A stretch of DNA of 64,000 nt, from positions 12,648,001 through 12,712,000 of the forward strand of contig JBHGNT010000003.1 of NCBI GenBank assembly GCA_043228905.1, in the 5' to 3' direction. Source of the DNA: Azolla caroliniana (lineage: Eukaryota; Polypodiophyta). Of the stretch, positions 52,702 through 64,000 are shown in pieces. Within the stretch, counting starts at the first letter, position 1. The number at the start of each line of letters is the position of its first letter. A program made the position numbers and the translations under genes. The notes under the pieces are model-generated. The model searched no databases, had not been told where the DNA came from, and saw nothing but the letters and a program-made list of their open reading frames with translations.

Positions 52702-54522
52702 ATCTACGAGTCACACAGGTGAGTCTTTTGATGTTATTGAAGTTCATACTTAAGTTCATGTGAATGCACTTTTCTTTCTTGGACCTAATGATTTACTCGG
52801 AGCAATCGGGTATATCAATGGAACACAAGCACATTTCTTGTTTGATTCCGGTAATTCTCACAATTTTCTTAATGATCACTTTGTGCAGCAAATGCAACTC
52901 CACATAAACACAAGTGATCATATCTATCAAGTTCACATGCAAAGTGGAAGCATTCAATACATCAGTGGTATTGTTTGTCAACTCCCAATTCAAATAGATA
53001 CCTATTTGGAGAAGCTTGACTTTCATGTTATGAAACTACAATCCGTAGATGCCATTTTAGGATACCCTTGGTTTTTTAATAAAAACCTTTCTTTGTCCAT
53101 TGATTGGGTTAATCACTTAATCACATTTGAACTTAATAATTGTAAACATTTTATTTAATGTTCCAAACTTCCTTCTCGTTCACTTGTGTCTTCTAAATCT
53201 TTAAGTGAGTATTCTAGTTTGTTAATTTATTTGTGTGTAATTCATCCTGCGCTTCAGTTTTATTATTTTAATATTGAAGCCACAAAATTACCACATTATG
53301 AACAACAATTAATCGACTGTATTTTAGAAGATTTTCAAGATGTGTTTCCTAACGAATTTCCGCTTACTTTACCACCAAAACATAATGTGGACCATCAGAT
53401 TGAAGTCATCCCTAGTGTTGCTCCTGTGAGCATTCCACCTTACCAACATAGTCGATTAGAAGAGGATGAGATCTCGAAAGAACTTAAGGAATATTTAAGT
53501 ATGGGCCACATTAGGTATAGTAAATCACCTTGGGGTGCGTCGGTTCTATTAGTTAAGAAGAAGGAAGGTTCATGGCGAATGTGTTAAAATGCATATCCGT
53601 TACCTCGTGCTGATGATTTAATTGATCGTTTGCATGGGCCCTGAAATTTTACGAAAATTGACTTACGAACAGGTTATCATCAGATTCGCATTGCCGAGGA
53701 TGATATTCCTAAAACCGATTTTCGTACGCGCTATGGCCATTATGAGTTTTTAGTCATGCCTTTCAGATTGACTAATGGTCCAACCACATTCAACAAGCAA
53801 TGAATGATGTTTTCCGAGATCAACTCGGTGATTTTGTTGTCATCTTCTTGGATGATATTTTGAGATATAGTCGTACCTTGCAAGATCATGTTCAACATGT
53901 TTGATTTGTTTTGCAAAAGTTGCGTGAAAACTCTTTCTATGCAAAACATTCAAAATGTGATTTTTTCCAAAACTCTATTGTGTACCTAGGTCATTTAATT
54001 ATGGAAAAGGGCGTTGAAATTGAACCTTCTCATATTGAAAAGGTTAAACTTTGGCCCATTCCTTGTAATATTCGTGAACTTCGATCATTCTTAGGATTTG
54101 TTGGATTATTACGAAAATGAATTCGTAATTATTCTAAATTGAATATGCCATTAACTGACCTTTGAAAAGGTCATCCACATAAGTCTATCAAACCAATTTC
54201 ATGGAATGAACAACTTGACAAATCATTTGAGACACTGAAAGTGCATGTGTGTGAGGCTCTAATTCTTCTTTTACCGGACCCTTCCAAGCCTTTCTCAATC
54301 AAAACCGATGCTAGTCATTATGTTATTGGTGTCGTCCTTTATCAAGGTGGTCACCGTATTGCTTTTCAATATCGGTATTCGATTCAAGAGAAAGAGTTGT
54401 TCGTGGTAATACATGCACTAAAAACATGGAGACCTTATCTCTATGGAAATCAATTTATGGTTACAACGGACCATCAATCCTTGAAGTATTTTTGTGACCA
54501 ACCAGATCTTGTTGGTCGTAAA
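52702..54522 (+). pseudogene. Gypsy-H protease, RT and RNase H
   Basis: Protease (52760-53158): AHFLFDSGNSHNFLNDHF, with DSG followed by N in place of the usual A/S, and DAILGYPWF. RT: DFQDVFPNEFPLTLPPKH, SPWGASVLLVKKKEGSW (about 53530), then with frameshifts IFLDDILRYSR (about 53850, FLDD) and FYAKHSKCDFFQNS. RNase H from about 54270: DPSKPFSIKTDASHYVIG, YSIQEKELFVVIHALKTWRPYL and VTTDHQSLKYF. The frame ends at GRK near 54522, where Copia-D's LTR begins. At least five disabling changes. Confidence 0.85.
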
Positions 54523-54963
54523 TGTTATGAAGGCGCTCCGGCTCTTCTTTGTGCACAACGGATCGTGATGTGCTGGATCATTTAGTGCTCAAGATAGAAA
54601 GGGGAGGGGAGGAGACTTACCTCTTTGTAGCAAACCAAAAAGATTCTTCTATTTCATATCTCGCAGAGTTCAACTTGCTCTCGTCTGTTTTCAGTTTTCT
54701 GTTTTTCTTCTCTTCTCTTCTCTCACTCTTACTCACTTTTCTACTTACTACTCTTCCTTTTTACCTAAGTTATAAGTGAATTATATATGCAACTAATTAG
54801 TTGTCTGTGGCTAAATAGTTGTCAGTAGCTAAATAGTTGTGTATAGCTAAATAGATGTTTCACCTTTATGTCCACTAGTAGCTAATTAGCTAATAAATAG
54901 CTACTATAGCTTATTTCTCAATAAGTATCACATATGTACCTTTGTTGAGGTTGCTTCTCAACA
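54523..54963 (-). repeat. Copia-D 3' LTR
   Basis: The start at 54963 is firm (after the polypurine tract). The far end TGTTATGAAGG at 54523 is inferred from where Gypsy-H coding sequence stops. It contains short TAGCTAAATAG-type repeats around 54800-54900. Confidence 0.6.
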
Positions 54964-54981
54964 CTCCCCCTTAAGCTCAAC

Positions 54982-57900
54982 TTATCCTATCTTGGGATCA
55001 TTTTCAATCTTCTTTTCTTCATGCTTTTCAACTACCATGCTGATGGTTATAACTCCCATCATGTCTCTAAACTGTGTATGTTTTTCCATGCTCAATCCCT
55101 TCGTAAGAATATCAGCAACTTGCTGATTTGTACTTATATACAACAGATCCAGTTCTCCATCAATCACTTTTTCTCTAACAAAGTGATAATGCACTTCAAT
55201 GTGCTTTGTTCTTGCATGGAACACTAGGTTTTTTGCCAGCTGAATGCTGCTCATATTGTCACACCAAATTTTGACAACACCATCTATATATTCTCCCAAA
55301 TTAGAAAGCAATCTTCTAATCCATACCTCTTCACAGGTGGCTATTGCAGCTCCTCTATATTCAACTTCAGTACTTGATAGTGCAATAGTATCTTGTTTCT
55401 TGCTACTCCATGACATAGTTGCACTTCCCAATGTAAACATATATCCACTTGTGGATCTTGTGTCAGTTTGGCGTCCAACCCAATCAACATCTGTATATCC
55501 TTCCAGCTTTATGTTGAGATCAGCCTTGTAAAACAGTCCATAATTTTGAGTAGCTTTGACATACCTCAAAATTCTTCTAATGCAATCCAAATGTGGCTTT
55601 GTTGGTTGTTGCATAAATTGGCTGACTATGTTGCATACTGTTTTTGCAACATATATATACCACTTTCAGATCTGATCATTCAATACCAAGAAAGTATCTT
55701 AGCTCTCCCAAATCTTTCATATGAAATTGCATTTCAAGATTTTTTTTCTAGCTTGCTTATTTTATCCATGGAATTACCTCCAATGATTAAATCATCAACA
55801 TAAATCAAAATCACAACAATGCAATCATTTATCCTTTTTACATACAATGATGGATCAACCTTTGACATTTTGAAAGCAAATTTTTTCAGAGATTCTGAAA
55901 GTTCTTTATGTCATGCCCTTGGTGCTTGTTTTAGTCCATAGAGAGTCTTTTTCAGCCTACATACATATTCTGTATGCTTCTTATCTTCAAAACCTGGTGG
56001 TTGACACATATATACTTCTTCTTCTAAGTTACCATGTAAAAAAGCATTTTTTACATCCATATGGTGCAAAACCCATCTTTTGGCTGCACTTACAACAAGT
56101 AGTGTCCTCAATGTTGCCATCTTTGCAACCGGTGCAAATGTTTCATCATAATCAATTCCTTGCATCTGGGCATATCCCTTTGCAACAAGTCTTGCTTTAT
56201 GTCTACTAACATTTCCATTTGAATCATGCTTTGTTTTGTAGACCCATTTGCAGCCTACAACATTTTTTTCTTTCGGTAATTTTACCAAATCCCATGTTCT
56301 GTTTTCAACCAATGCATCTATTTCTTCTTGCATTGCATTCACCCATTTCTTATCAGATTTTGCTTCATCAAAACTATTTGGATCAGGGATTTGTACCACT
56401 CGAGACATGTATGCATAATGCATAGCCATATATGTGTCATAACTAAATCTTTCAACAATCTTTTTCTCTCTATCTGATCTTCTCAGTTTTTTATTTGCAT
56501 CCTTCATTGCTTTTTCCATACTAGGGATTTTCAAGGCTCGTATAACAAGGTCATCATCCAATGATGTATCTGAATCTACGTCTTCCATGTTTCTAGATCC
56601 ATCATCAAGCATTTCATATTCTGGCATCTTCTGTTTTCCCTTTCTATGATCATATTTTGTCCTGCATTAGATTCAGATTTACTACCAGAGTTTTTTGATG
56701 GTCCGGAACATTCTATTGATGTTGAACTTTGTTGTCCAACATTGTTTCCATTTCCCTGGGAATCTCTTCCACTTTTAGATTTTTCTCTATCTTCATTTTC
56801 ACAGTCTTCATCAGTTTTTACATTTCCTTTTGGGTTGTACTAGCTGCCCAACTCATCAAATATTACATCATGGCTTACCACAATCTTTTTTGTTAATGGG
56901 TTATAGCATCTATACCCTGTTTGCTCATTTGAATATCCAACGAGAACACATTTTTCAACTTTTGGATCAAGCTTACTTCTTATTTCAACAGGTACATGAA
57001 ACACTTTTAGTTGTCCTAAACTAGGTTTCCTTCCATAGAAACATTCTTTAGGAGTTACTTCATGTACTCCAGATGTTGTCCATCTATTTAAGATATAGTT
57101 TGCTATGTTTACAACTTCTGCCCAATAATACAATGGCATATTTTTTCAGTCATCATGGCTCTTGCTATGTTCACCAGAGTTCTGTTTTTTTCTCAGCAAC
57201 TCCATTTTGCTGTGGAGTATATCTACATGTGAACTGTCTCCTTATCCTTTGATTACATAGAAAATTAGAAAACTCATTTGAGAAGTATTCTCCTCCTCCA
57301 TCAGATTTAGGCATTTTATTCTAGTTCCAATTTGCTTTTCTACCATGCATTTAAACTTATGGAAACAATCAAATACTTCACCTTTTTCCTTCATGAAGTA
57401 AACCCATGTTTTCCTTGAGCAATCATCAATGAAAGTTACATAAAACTTACATCCACTAATTGATGCATTTTTTGTTGGTCCCCATACATTTGTACGTACC
57501 AAATCCAACCAATTTTTGCTTACATGTCTTTCATGAGGGAAAGGCAACCTGTTTTGCTTTCCATATTGACATGCTTCACATATTTAGCTCATCTCACAGT
57601 CTTTGAGCTTAGGCAGTCCAACCACTGCATTCTTCCTCAACATATTTTTCAATGTTTGCATACTTATGTGACCGATTCTTTTATGCCACATTTCCACTTC
57701 TTAGATGACACTCATTCCTTCTGTAAACATGGTTGTAATCTTCCTAGGCATATCCACATCTAACACAAACATTCTTCCTTGATGTTCTCCTTTTGCAATA
57801 AGTTTTCCCTGTTTCTCTATAAAGCATCCACTTTGCTTAAACTTCACTTGTATTCCTTGCTCCACTATCTGTTCAACAGAAATCAGATTTTTTGAAAGGT

Positions 57901-58102
57901 TTGGAACATGCATCACATTCAACATATACTTTGTTTTTCCTTTTTCTTCCCACAATGGGATATCTCCAACATGCTCTATTTGGTGAGTAATATTATCACC
58001 TGTCTATACATAACCAGGAATCTCTGGATCTCTTAGAGTTTCAAACCAGTTTTTATGTCCTATCATATGATTAGATGCCCCAGAATCTACATACCACATA
58101 AA
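54982..58102 (-). pseudogene. Copia-D protease-integrase-RT-RNase H remnant
   Basis: From 58102 down: protease (MWYVDSGASNHMIGH), VMHVPNLSKNLISVEQ, integrase (WHKRIGHISMQTL near 57690, CEACQYGKQNRLPF, TFIDDCSRKTWVYFMKEK, a core break near 57240, PLYYWAEVVNIANYILNR), linker, RT (56627-55911 open: [46 protein letters not shown]), a frameshifted YVDDLIIGG region near 55800, and RNase H (55614-54982 open: GYTDVDWVGR, ALSSTEVEYRGAAI, DILTKGLSMEKH). It has a dozen or more disabling changes, although single domains remain readable. Confidence 0.88.
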
Positions 58103-58554
58103 TGTTAATCCTTAGGGCTGGACAATGGCCTAACATAGGGTGTCTTCGGAAGACACTTCACCAAAGAGGTGTTATGACGAGATAACTTAAGATACAACGA
58201 TTAATCCGACTTAATTGGCTACTTAGCAATAAGGCATTCACTTAATACACGCATAAGATATAACAATTAATACTGAACGGTAATCAATACGTGAAGATAA
58301 AACAAGAAGCTTATATTAATTCTCCGTTAAAGTTTTACATTGTAACCGGGCCTTTATATAGGTCACCGGTGCTGCGTACAAAATAGTGCCAACCGGCACC
58401 CGTTCGAAACCAATCCGGATCCGGATCGGCATACCGATTCCGGTCCGTCCGTTCACTCCATAATTATAATCTATTCTAATTAATTAAAATATATTCCGAA
58501 TAACCATCCCTTTCACATTCTGGTCTTTAACTCCTTTGCCGACCGGGTAACACA
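58103..58554 (-). repeat. Gypsy-T 3' LTR
   Basis: The minus-strand end ATTAACA is at 58103. The promoter CCTATATAAAGGCCCGG is near 58365. The start is either TGGTTATTCGG at 58508, directly after GTGAAAGGGA, or TGTGTTACCCGG at 58554. It is related to the LTR at 30120-30609. Confidence 0.65.
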
Positions 58555-58701
58555 TGGCACGCCCGTGGGACAGTACCTTGTACGTCGAATCCCACTATCT
58601 GGCCCATAGCCTTCGTCTAAGATATCCAGAATGCTCTGCTCCAAGGTATCCAATGGTTTTTCGGAACTCTGTTGTTGTTGTTGTTGTGGCTGTTGTTGTT
58701 G

Positions 58702-61505
58702 CTATGGCTGTTGTTGTGGCTCCGGCTCCTCTGACTGTTGCTCCTTAGATGGTGTCTGTTCGGCTCCCGGTACCGGTAGTTGTGGCGGTGATTCCTCCGT
58801 TAGCTGCTCTGCCGGATTTGACTCCGGTTGACTCACCCCGGCCTTGTTTCCGTCTGGTCCTTGCTCCGGTGATGGCTCGTCATCGCTGAGGTTGACGGTC
58901 GCCACCTGCTTTGCTTCTTCTCTCCATAGCCTGGTCCGTTCATAGCTTTCAAACTGGATTTGAGCATCCAATCGATTATCATCTAGTTGTGCTACAAGTT
59001 GCCGGACCACTGCTGACTGTTCCGCCACCAGAGTTACAAAATCCTCGGCTAACTCATCTCTTACGGCGGTGAAGTCCTCCTTTGTTAGCATGTAGCAGTA
59101 GTCGCCATCCTTCTGCCGGTTTTTCGCGTCCGCCCGTAGCAAGTGGAGCTCGGCTGTGTGCTTTGCCCATTTGTCCCACCATTGCGCGGAGCTTTCGTCA
59201 ATCAAGCATTTGGCCTTGTTCCTCCATGCTTGGACAATGAACTGGATCCGCTCCAATCCCATCTTTGATTTGTCCTCCGCGGCTTGCCGTTTGTCCTTCA
59301 ACTGCTTGATGAGTGCCACCGTATCCACCTCCTGCTCCCGGTAATGTAGCCTTTGCAATACCATTGTCACTCATTCCTTCTCTTCATAATGCTGCTTATG
59401 GAGCTCCATCCGTTCTTGCGCGGCTTCCTCTAGTAGCGTGGTTCTTTCCGCCCGTTCCTCCGCCAGCGCCGTCTCAACTCGATGCACCTCCTGCCAGAGC
59501 TTTGCCATCTTCTCCTGCTGTTTCTTATGCTCCGTGTCCAAGTGCTTGTAGTCCCGGTGCAGGTGCTCAAAATCATCGGTCTTCTGCTTCTGGTGGTTGA
59601 GTTGCCGGCGAGCACGGTCTTCCCGATCCTTCTGTTGATGGAGTTCTTCTTTCAGTCTTTCGATCTCTGTTTCCGCCATCCGTCGCAGCTTCTCCTTTTC
59701 TTGCAACGCCTTCTCTTTCTCCTCCTTCAGTCGGTCATAGGCCTGATGTCCTTTCCACAGATTCTCTTCTGCCTGGCGGAGGTTCTCAGTAGTCTTTCGT
59801 TGCTCTTCTTTTGCCGCTTTTTTCAAGTCCTGCTCTCGGGTGCGTAATGCTTCCTATGTGGCCAGTTCATCTCTCAATTCAGCAAGCTCTTTTGCTTGCG
59901 CCGCCACTATCTCCAGGACTAGTTCCATCTCCGGGGTCTTAATGTTATGTACAGGTGCCGATGCTTCCTTATTCTGTACATCTACTAGAGTCACCGGTGC
60001 TTGGATCGGTGGTCCGGTTAAGGCCATTTTGGCCAATTCATCTGTGGCCAGGTCCAAGTCTTGTTCTAAGCTCCGGATCCTTAACCGGGCCTTCTGTAGT
60101 TCTCCGGTTGTGACGAGCAACCGGTCCACCTGCGCTTTCTCTTCCGCCTCTATGTAGTGTACCACTTCGGCAATCTGTTCTCCAATCCACCGAAGCCATT
60201 GGCTGTCGGTGCCCTGTTGTTGCATCTGCCCGGAGGGTTGGTTGTTGGTGTTGCTCGCTAGTAGTCGGTTTTGTCTGGTTGCGTCGAGCTGCAACTCTGG
60301 CTCTTGTTGGTGACCACTTTGCCGTTCTGGTTGCGGCTCCGTTGGCCGCTCCGGCTCTGAATGCTCTTGGCCTATGGGTGGGGTAGGCAACTGTACTCCG
60401 ACGCTTGCATTTCAGGTCGTGTAATATCCTGACCCGCCGGTAGAGGTTGTTGTGCAGGGAGCTCTGTGACCGGTTCTGTCCGAACTGGTTCCGGTTCCAT
60501 CCTTGGTGCGGGCTGCTCAGTGCGGGGTACATGCGTTCCATCCTTCTTTGGGTCCGAACGCTCCTCGGCATGTTCGGAGGTGCTTGCCTTTTGGCGCCGC
60601 TGGAGGTGCTCTAACGATTCCTCCTCCGTTTCCTCCTCCTGAGTCCCGATGTTGATTTTCGTTGCCACGAGGTCTGGCGCTTGTTGAACCGGTTGGTGAA
60701 GCCTGATCTTGATTGGCCGTACCGGTGGCTCCTCTTGCGATTCCGCTTGCCGCTTCCTATTGGCGCGCTCCTTTGCCGCTTGGTCTGTGTCGGCCGCCTT
60801 CCCTTTGGTTGCCTCAGAAGCCAATAGTTGTTGCCGTTTCGAGGCCGTTTCCGGGGTGCCTTCGGTTGTTCTTCCCCGCTTCGTGGTCTTGACGGGCTCG
60901 ATAGGTGGCGCTAATAGGGTGAGCCCTTGCGCCACTGCCGTCCATATCTTCTGACCCTCCTTGCCTCTGACAGAGTTGATGGCCGAACAGAGGCCATCCG
61001 CAATCAGTACTGCCCAGTCCACCTTCACGCCTTCAAATGTGGCTATGATTAAGCCGGTTCGGTTCTGGGGCATGCACGGGGGTCGAGGGTATACATATCC
61101 AAATTCATGGAGCACACGAGCAATCTCTCGAAAGAGTGGATCTTCGCCGGCTTGTGTCTGGTAGGCCTTGTTGGCCAGAGAGTATTCCCCAAAATATTTT
61201 CAGAGCTGCTCCGGGGTAGGGTTGTCGATGGTGAAGATGCCCCCCTCCGGAAGGCCAATCAACGCATGGATGGCCTCCTCCGTGATCAGCTCCATGTCGA
61301 TTTCTTTGACTATCTTCTCCACCTCTCGGTGCGGTGGTGCCTCCATGATTGTGAGGAAACCTTCTAACCCGTGTTGCCTTAGCCACTTCTTGGCTGCTTC
61401 AGAGAATGCTTGGCAGTCCATGGCTTCGTCGAGGTCGGTGAGCGCTGGTGAGGGTTGTGTGTGAGGAGTCTTTGTGTGCGTGGGCTCGCGTCTGCTGGTC
61501 TTCAA
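58702..61505 (-). pseudogene. Gypsy-T extra ORF: globular N-terminus plus long coiled coil
   Basis: A sense-strand ORF of about 930 codons between integrase and the 3' LTR, broken by in-frame stops at 61200-61202, 59854-59856 and 59371-59373 and one frame change near 60380. The N-terminal 190 residues look globular (FSEAAKKWLRQHGLEGFL, EEAIHALIGLPEGGIFTIDN, GVKVDWAVLIADGLCSAINS) and remind me of plant-transposon-associated domains; I cannot name one with certainty. Then a charged Lys/Arg/Gln/Pro-rich region with a KRGRTTEG-type basic patch, a coiled coil from about 60150 to 59380 (heptad-like EEKEKALQEKEKLRRMAETE), another helical part (MVLQRLHYREQEVDTVALIK) and a Gln/Pro/Glu-rich end. No transmembrane segment is seen, so it is not an envelope protein. 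Function unknown. Confidence 0.75.
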
Positions 61506-61838
61506 TTGCTTGTCTGCGTTTGTGCTCCTCTATTCGCGAAATGTGAGGGTTTCTATGTGGCGAGGGTTTTCTTGTTGCATGTTGGCTCTTGTTTTTTCCT
61601 TACCCGTGCGTGTTCACGTCGTGTACTAAAATAGAATGTCGTGCCATGTGGCGGCGGTTTAATACCCTATTAATAGCCCACTACGTACCTTTTCAAAGTG
61701 CCTATTCACTCCTTGTTCTTGCATGTGTCCGTTCACCCCTCACCCTTGCATGATTTACTTTGATTTGATTTGATTTGAAATTATTTATTTATTTATATAT
61801 TTTTAATTTTATTTTTTTTAAAGATAACAATGGTTTTG
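61506..61838 (-). other. Spacer between Gypsy-T integrase and the extra ORF
   Basis: AT-rich, including GATTT repeats (about 61757-61780), TTTATT repeats (about 61781-61800) and TATTAATAGGG on the minus strand near 61670. It could hold a separate promoter for the extra ORF; only the position suggests this. Confidence 0.35.
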
Positions 61839-63255
61839 TTAATTCGCATCCGGTCCCACTGGACCCCTATCCGGATTGTGGTCCTTGCCGGCCGCTGGAC
61901 TTCTTGCCGTCGCATCATTCTTGTCGTTTACCAGCTCGTGCTCCCTCTTACCGGCTTCACGTTTGCCGATTGCTAAACGTGTTGCCGTCTCTTCCGACTT
62001 ACTGGTATCCGGTTCTGTGTCGTCCTTTACTTGTTCAAATGGGTTTCTTGGCATGGGTCCATTGTATGGTTTGAGTCGGAACCCATTGACCCATTGACCC
62101 AGAACCTAGCTGGCAAGTGTCCCTAATTGGTAGGAACCGTTGAACTCACGCATAATCCAGTATGGTCCGGTCCACCGAAACCGTAGCTTTCCCGCATCTT
62201 ACCCATCCGGGTCTGGAACACGAGTACCGGCTTACCGATTCCGAACATCTTTTCGTTCCCTTTTCGGTGACGATCCACGAACGCTTTCCTTCGCCGCTGC
62301 TCTAGTTCTAGGTGCATGATGCTGACTAGCCGGTGTTCTTCCAATTCGCACAACGCGTTTAACCGGATAGCTTCCGATTCCTTCTCATTTAGGCGTTCCC
62401 GAATCTGTATTTGTAAACTCGGTACCTGGAACTCTACCGGCATCACTACTTCCAATCCGAATGCTAGGCAAAACGGTGTTGTGCGGATACTTGTCTTATA
62501 TGCCGTTCGGTAGGCCCAGAGTGCACTATGCAGCTTTGTATCCCAATCCGTCCGGTTCTCATTGACGATTTTTCGTAGGATAGTCTATAGTGTTTTATTT
62601 GTGGACTCTGCTAATCCGTTGGCTTGCGGATAATAGGGAGTGCTCCATTTGTGCACCACCGCATAAAATGTCGTCAAACTTTCCACTACCTGCCCTAAGA
62701 AGTGCCCACCTTGGTCACTTATGAGCTCTATCGGACATCCATACCAGCACTAGATGCATTCATATAAAATTTTTGCCGTGGATGCTGTGGTGTTGTCGCG
62801 TAGTGCTTTCGCTTCCACCCATTTCATGCAATAATCCGAAGCGACAATCACGTACCGGTTGTTGGTTCTCATTGCTGGTGGTTTGAATGGACCGACAAAA
62901 TCCCGGCCCCATTTTTGAAATGGTTCTAACGGTAGCACGGGCTAGTGAGGCATTCTTGTTTGTTCGGTTGGTTCGCCCATTCGTTGACATAGGTCACATT
63001 CTGTAGCGTACCAGACTCCATCCTTCAATGTTGTCGGCCACCATAGTCCACTCTGCCATATTTTCATTGCCATAGCGTCTTCGGCATAATGTCCTCCAGC
63101 CACGCCGCAGTGTGTTCACGTAATATTATTTCCTTTTCGTTGTTGCACATTGCATGCCGCCATATGCCATCTGCGCCTTTGTGGTACAGTGTCTCCTGTA
63201 ATAGGCAGAAGTGCCAGCTTTGAACCGCTAAGCGTTTCCTTTCATCTCTGTTCAT
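61839..63255 (-). pseudogene. Gypsy-T integrase
   Basis: From 63255 down: zinc-finger region (ETLYHKGADGIWRHAM, REHTAAW), core with FQKWGRDFVGPFKPP (about 62925) and SDYCMKWVEAKALRDN, then CPIELISDQGGHFLGQ (about 62720) and YYPQANGLAESTNKTL, the D,D,E core. Then [32 protein letters not shown] (about 62455) and [20 protein letters not shown]. After a frameshift a Pro-rich C-terminal tail (MPRNPFEQVKDD, 62054-61839) follows. Stops near 63060, 62750 and 62590. Confidence 0.85.
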
Positions 63256-64000
63256 CTCCTCTGCTCAGAAATTGGTGCATGTTGGTGAGCCACTTGTCTT
63301 CCTTTGCGACCGTACTATCCGATGCCGTTTCTGTTGTGACTCTAAACAGCTCTGCATCCGGAAAGTCGTCTGGGACGCCGTCAACGATTTTGCTAGAATC
63401 TAACCGGCTTAAATAGTCTGCTACCGCATGTCGTATGCCAGGTCGGTGGAATATCTCGAACTCGAATTCTTGTAATAGTAACGTCCACCGGGCTAGCTTA
63501 CCGGTGAGTGATGCTTTGGTCACCAAGTAGAGAAGTGCCGAATGATCTACGTGAAAGGAAAATTTCCTTCCCAACAGATAGTGTCTAAACTTGGTGACAC
63601 TGTAGATCATACCCAAAGCCTCCCTTTCCATTGTGGAATAATTACATTCCACTTGGGACAGCTTCCGGCTGGCATAATAGACTGGCTGGTACCAATTTGG
63701 TTCTGTAAGTTGCATCAGTGCGCTTTCGATTGTGATGTCGGACGCGTCAACGAACACATAGAACTCTTTAGACCAATCCGGAGGTTGCACCACTGGCGCT
63801 TGTGACAATAGAACTTTAAGTGCCCGGTAAGCCTGGTCTTATGTGTCCGTCCATCGGAACGATGTCCGATGTACCGCGGCATACAATGGTGTAGCCAGGT
63901 CTGCCAGATACCGGAGCATTCGGCTATGCCACCGAATTTGTCCTAAGAACTGGCTTAGTGCCTTTGCCGTGGCTAGTTTCAGTGCCTCTAGGATTGCTTT
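63242..64000 (-). pseudogene. Gypsy-T RT end and RNase H
   Basis: The open stretch 63808-63242 has FYVFVDASDITIESALMQ (first catalytic Asp), YASRKLSQVECNYSTMERE, KFRHYLLGRKFSFHVDHS and FEFEIFHRPGIRHAVADYLS, the RNase H and tether of a gypsy pol. 64000-63810 is the RT thumb with frameshifts. It continues out of the window. Confidence 0.88.

Larger units (their letters stand above)
39504..54522 (+). mobile_element. Gypsy-H, plus-strand gypsy split by a nested gypsy and copia
   Basis: LTR-like start at 39504 (TGTTATGTACACATAACG) with a GGTATAAATATGAGG promoter (39690) like that of Gypsy-P. It carries gag 41217-42084 and then, beyond the nested Gypsy-S (42085-52701), protease, RT and RNase H at 52702-54522. 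Copia-D cuts it at about 54523, so integrase and the 3' LTR are absent. No flanking duplications can be defined for this element or for Gypsy-S. Confidence 0.75.
54523..58102 (-). mobile_element. Copia-D, 3' part of a minus-strand copia
   Basis: 3' LTR about 54523-54963 (TGTTGAGAAGCAACCTCAAC at its minus-strand start), a polypurine tract (complement of 54964-54975), then RNase H, RT, linker, integrase and protease up to 58102. There it is cut by the Gypsy-T LTR; gag and 5' LTR would lie beyond the right window edge if Gypsy-T is a nested insertion. Confidence 0.85.
58103..64000 (-). mobile_element. Gypsy-T, Tat-like gypsy with an extra 3' ORF (3' part)
   Basis: From 64000 down: RT end, RNase H, integrase to about 61839, a spacer, an extra coiled-coil ORF 61505-58702, and the 3' LTR 58508/58554-58103. 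It continues past the right window edge. Integrase style (KWGRDFVGPFKPP, DYCMKWVEAKALRD) and a long region between integrase and the 3' LTR fit the Tat group. Confidence 0.75.

Noticed and set aside
60370-60400. Programmed frameshift in the Gypsy-T extra ORF
   Set aside because: The two frames overlap by about 19 bases, but there is no recognisable slippery heptamer with a downstream structure, and the ORF also has three plain stops; a simple indel is more likely.

Overview
The window is plant nuclear DNA made almost entirely of nested, decayed LTR retrotransposons. I recognise one apparently intact single-copy-type gene, an ankyrin-repeat membrane protein of the ACD6-like class at 33480-35387. 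Beside it are pseudogene pieces of a pentatricopeptide (PPR) protein and of long-form tRNase Z, and a LINE tail. These families, with Ty1/copia elements primed by initiator-Met tRNA, point to a land plant, most likely a seed plant with a large repeat-rich genome. I cannot name the species.

Layout. 1-2747 is a broken minus-strand copia element (type B). 2748-3560 is a piece of a gypsy family called Gypsy-S here. 3560-11724 is a minus-strand gypsy pol (Gypsy-M), split at 4664-10409 by a plus-strand copia (Copia-A) with 5-bp target duplications. 11725-14240 is a patchwork: a Gypsy-P LTR piece, a second Gypsy-S piece and a Copia-A LTR piece. 14245-21821 is plus-strand Gypsy-P, split at 14816-20100 by a young minus-strand copia (Copia-B). 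21822-23110 is an acidic repeat ORF interrupted by Copia-C (23111-26973), which has lost reverse transcriptase and RNase H. 28146-31575 holds minus-strand gypsy gag and copia pieces. 32088-32597 is a solo Copia-A LTR with perfect flanking duplications. The gene zone is 32600-39440. 39504-54522 is a three-level nest: a plus-strand gypsy contains a minus-strand Gypsy-S (42085-52701), which contains a very young plus-strand Copia-B2 (46621-52104). 54523-58102 is minus-strand Copia-D. 58103-64000 is the 3' part of a Tat-like minus-strand gypsy with a large extra ORF.

The most interesting signals are in Gypsy-S. Three separate copies have a primer-binding site complementary to the predicted 5' end of their own transcript, as in self-priming Tf1/sushi elements, two bases after the LTR. 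Each copy also has an antisense tRNA-like sequence with Pol III A/B-box-like motifs at or next to the U3 end of the LTR. The best-preserved copy encodes a canonical chromodomain and an integrase that look more like fungal/animal sushi elements than common angiosperm chromoviruses. Two other notable signals are a roughly 930-residue coiled-coil extra ORF downstream of integrase in the Tat-like element (58702-61505), and doubled polypurine tracts around a basic-peptide-coding spacer in two different copia families.

Except for the ankyrin gene, every coding region carries stops, frameshifts or truncation. Boundaries are from reading the sequence by eye. LTR ends backed by target duplications are firm; the others are approximate.
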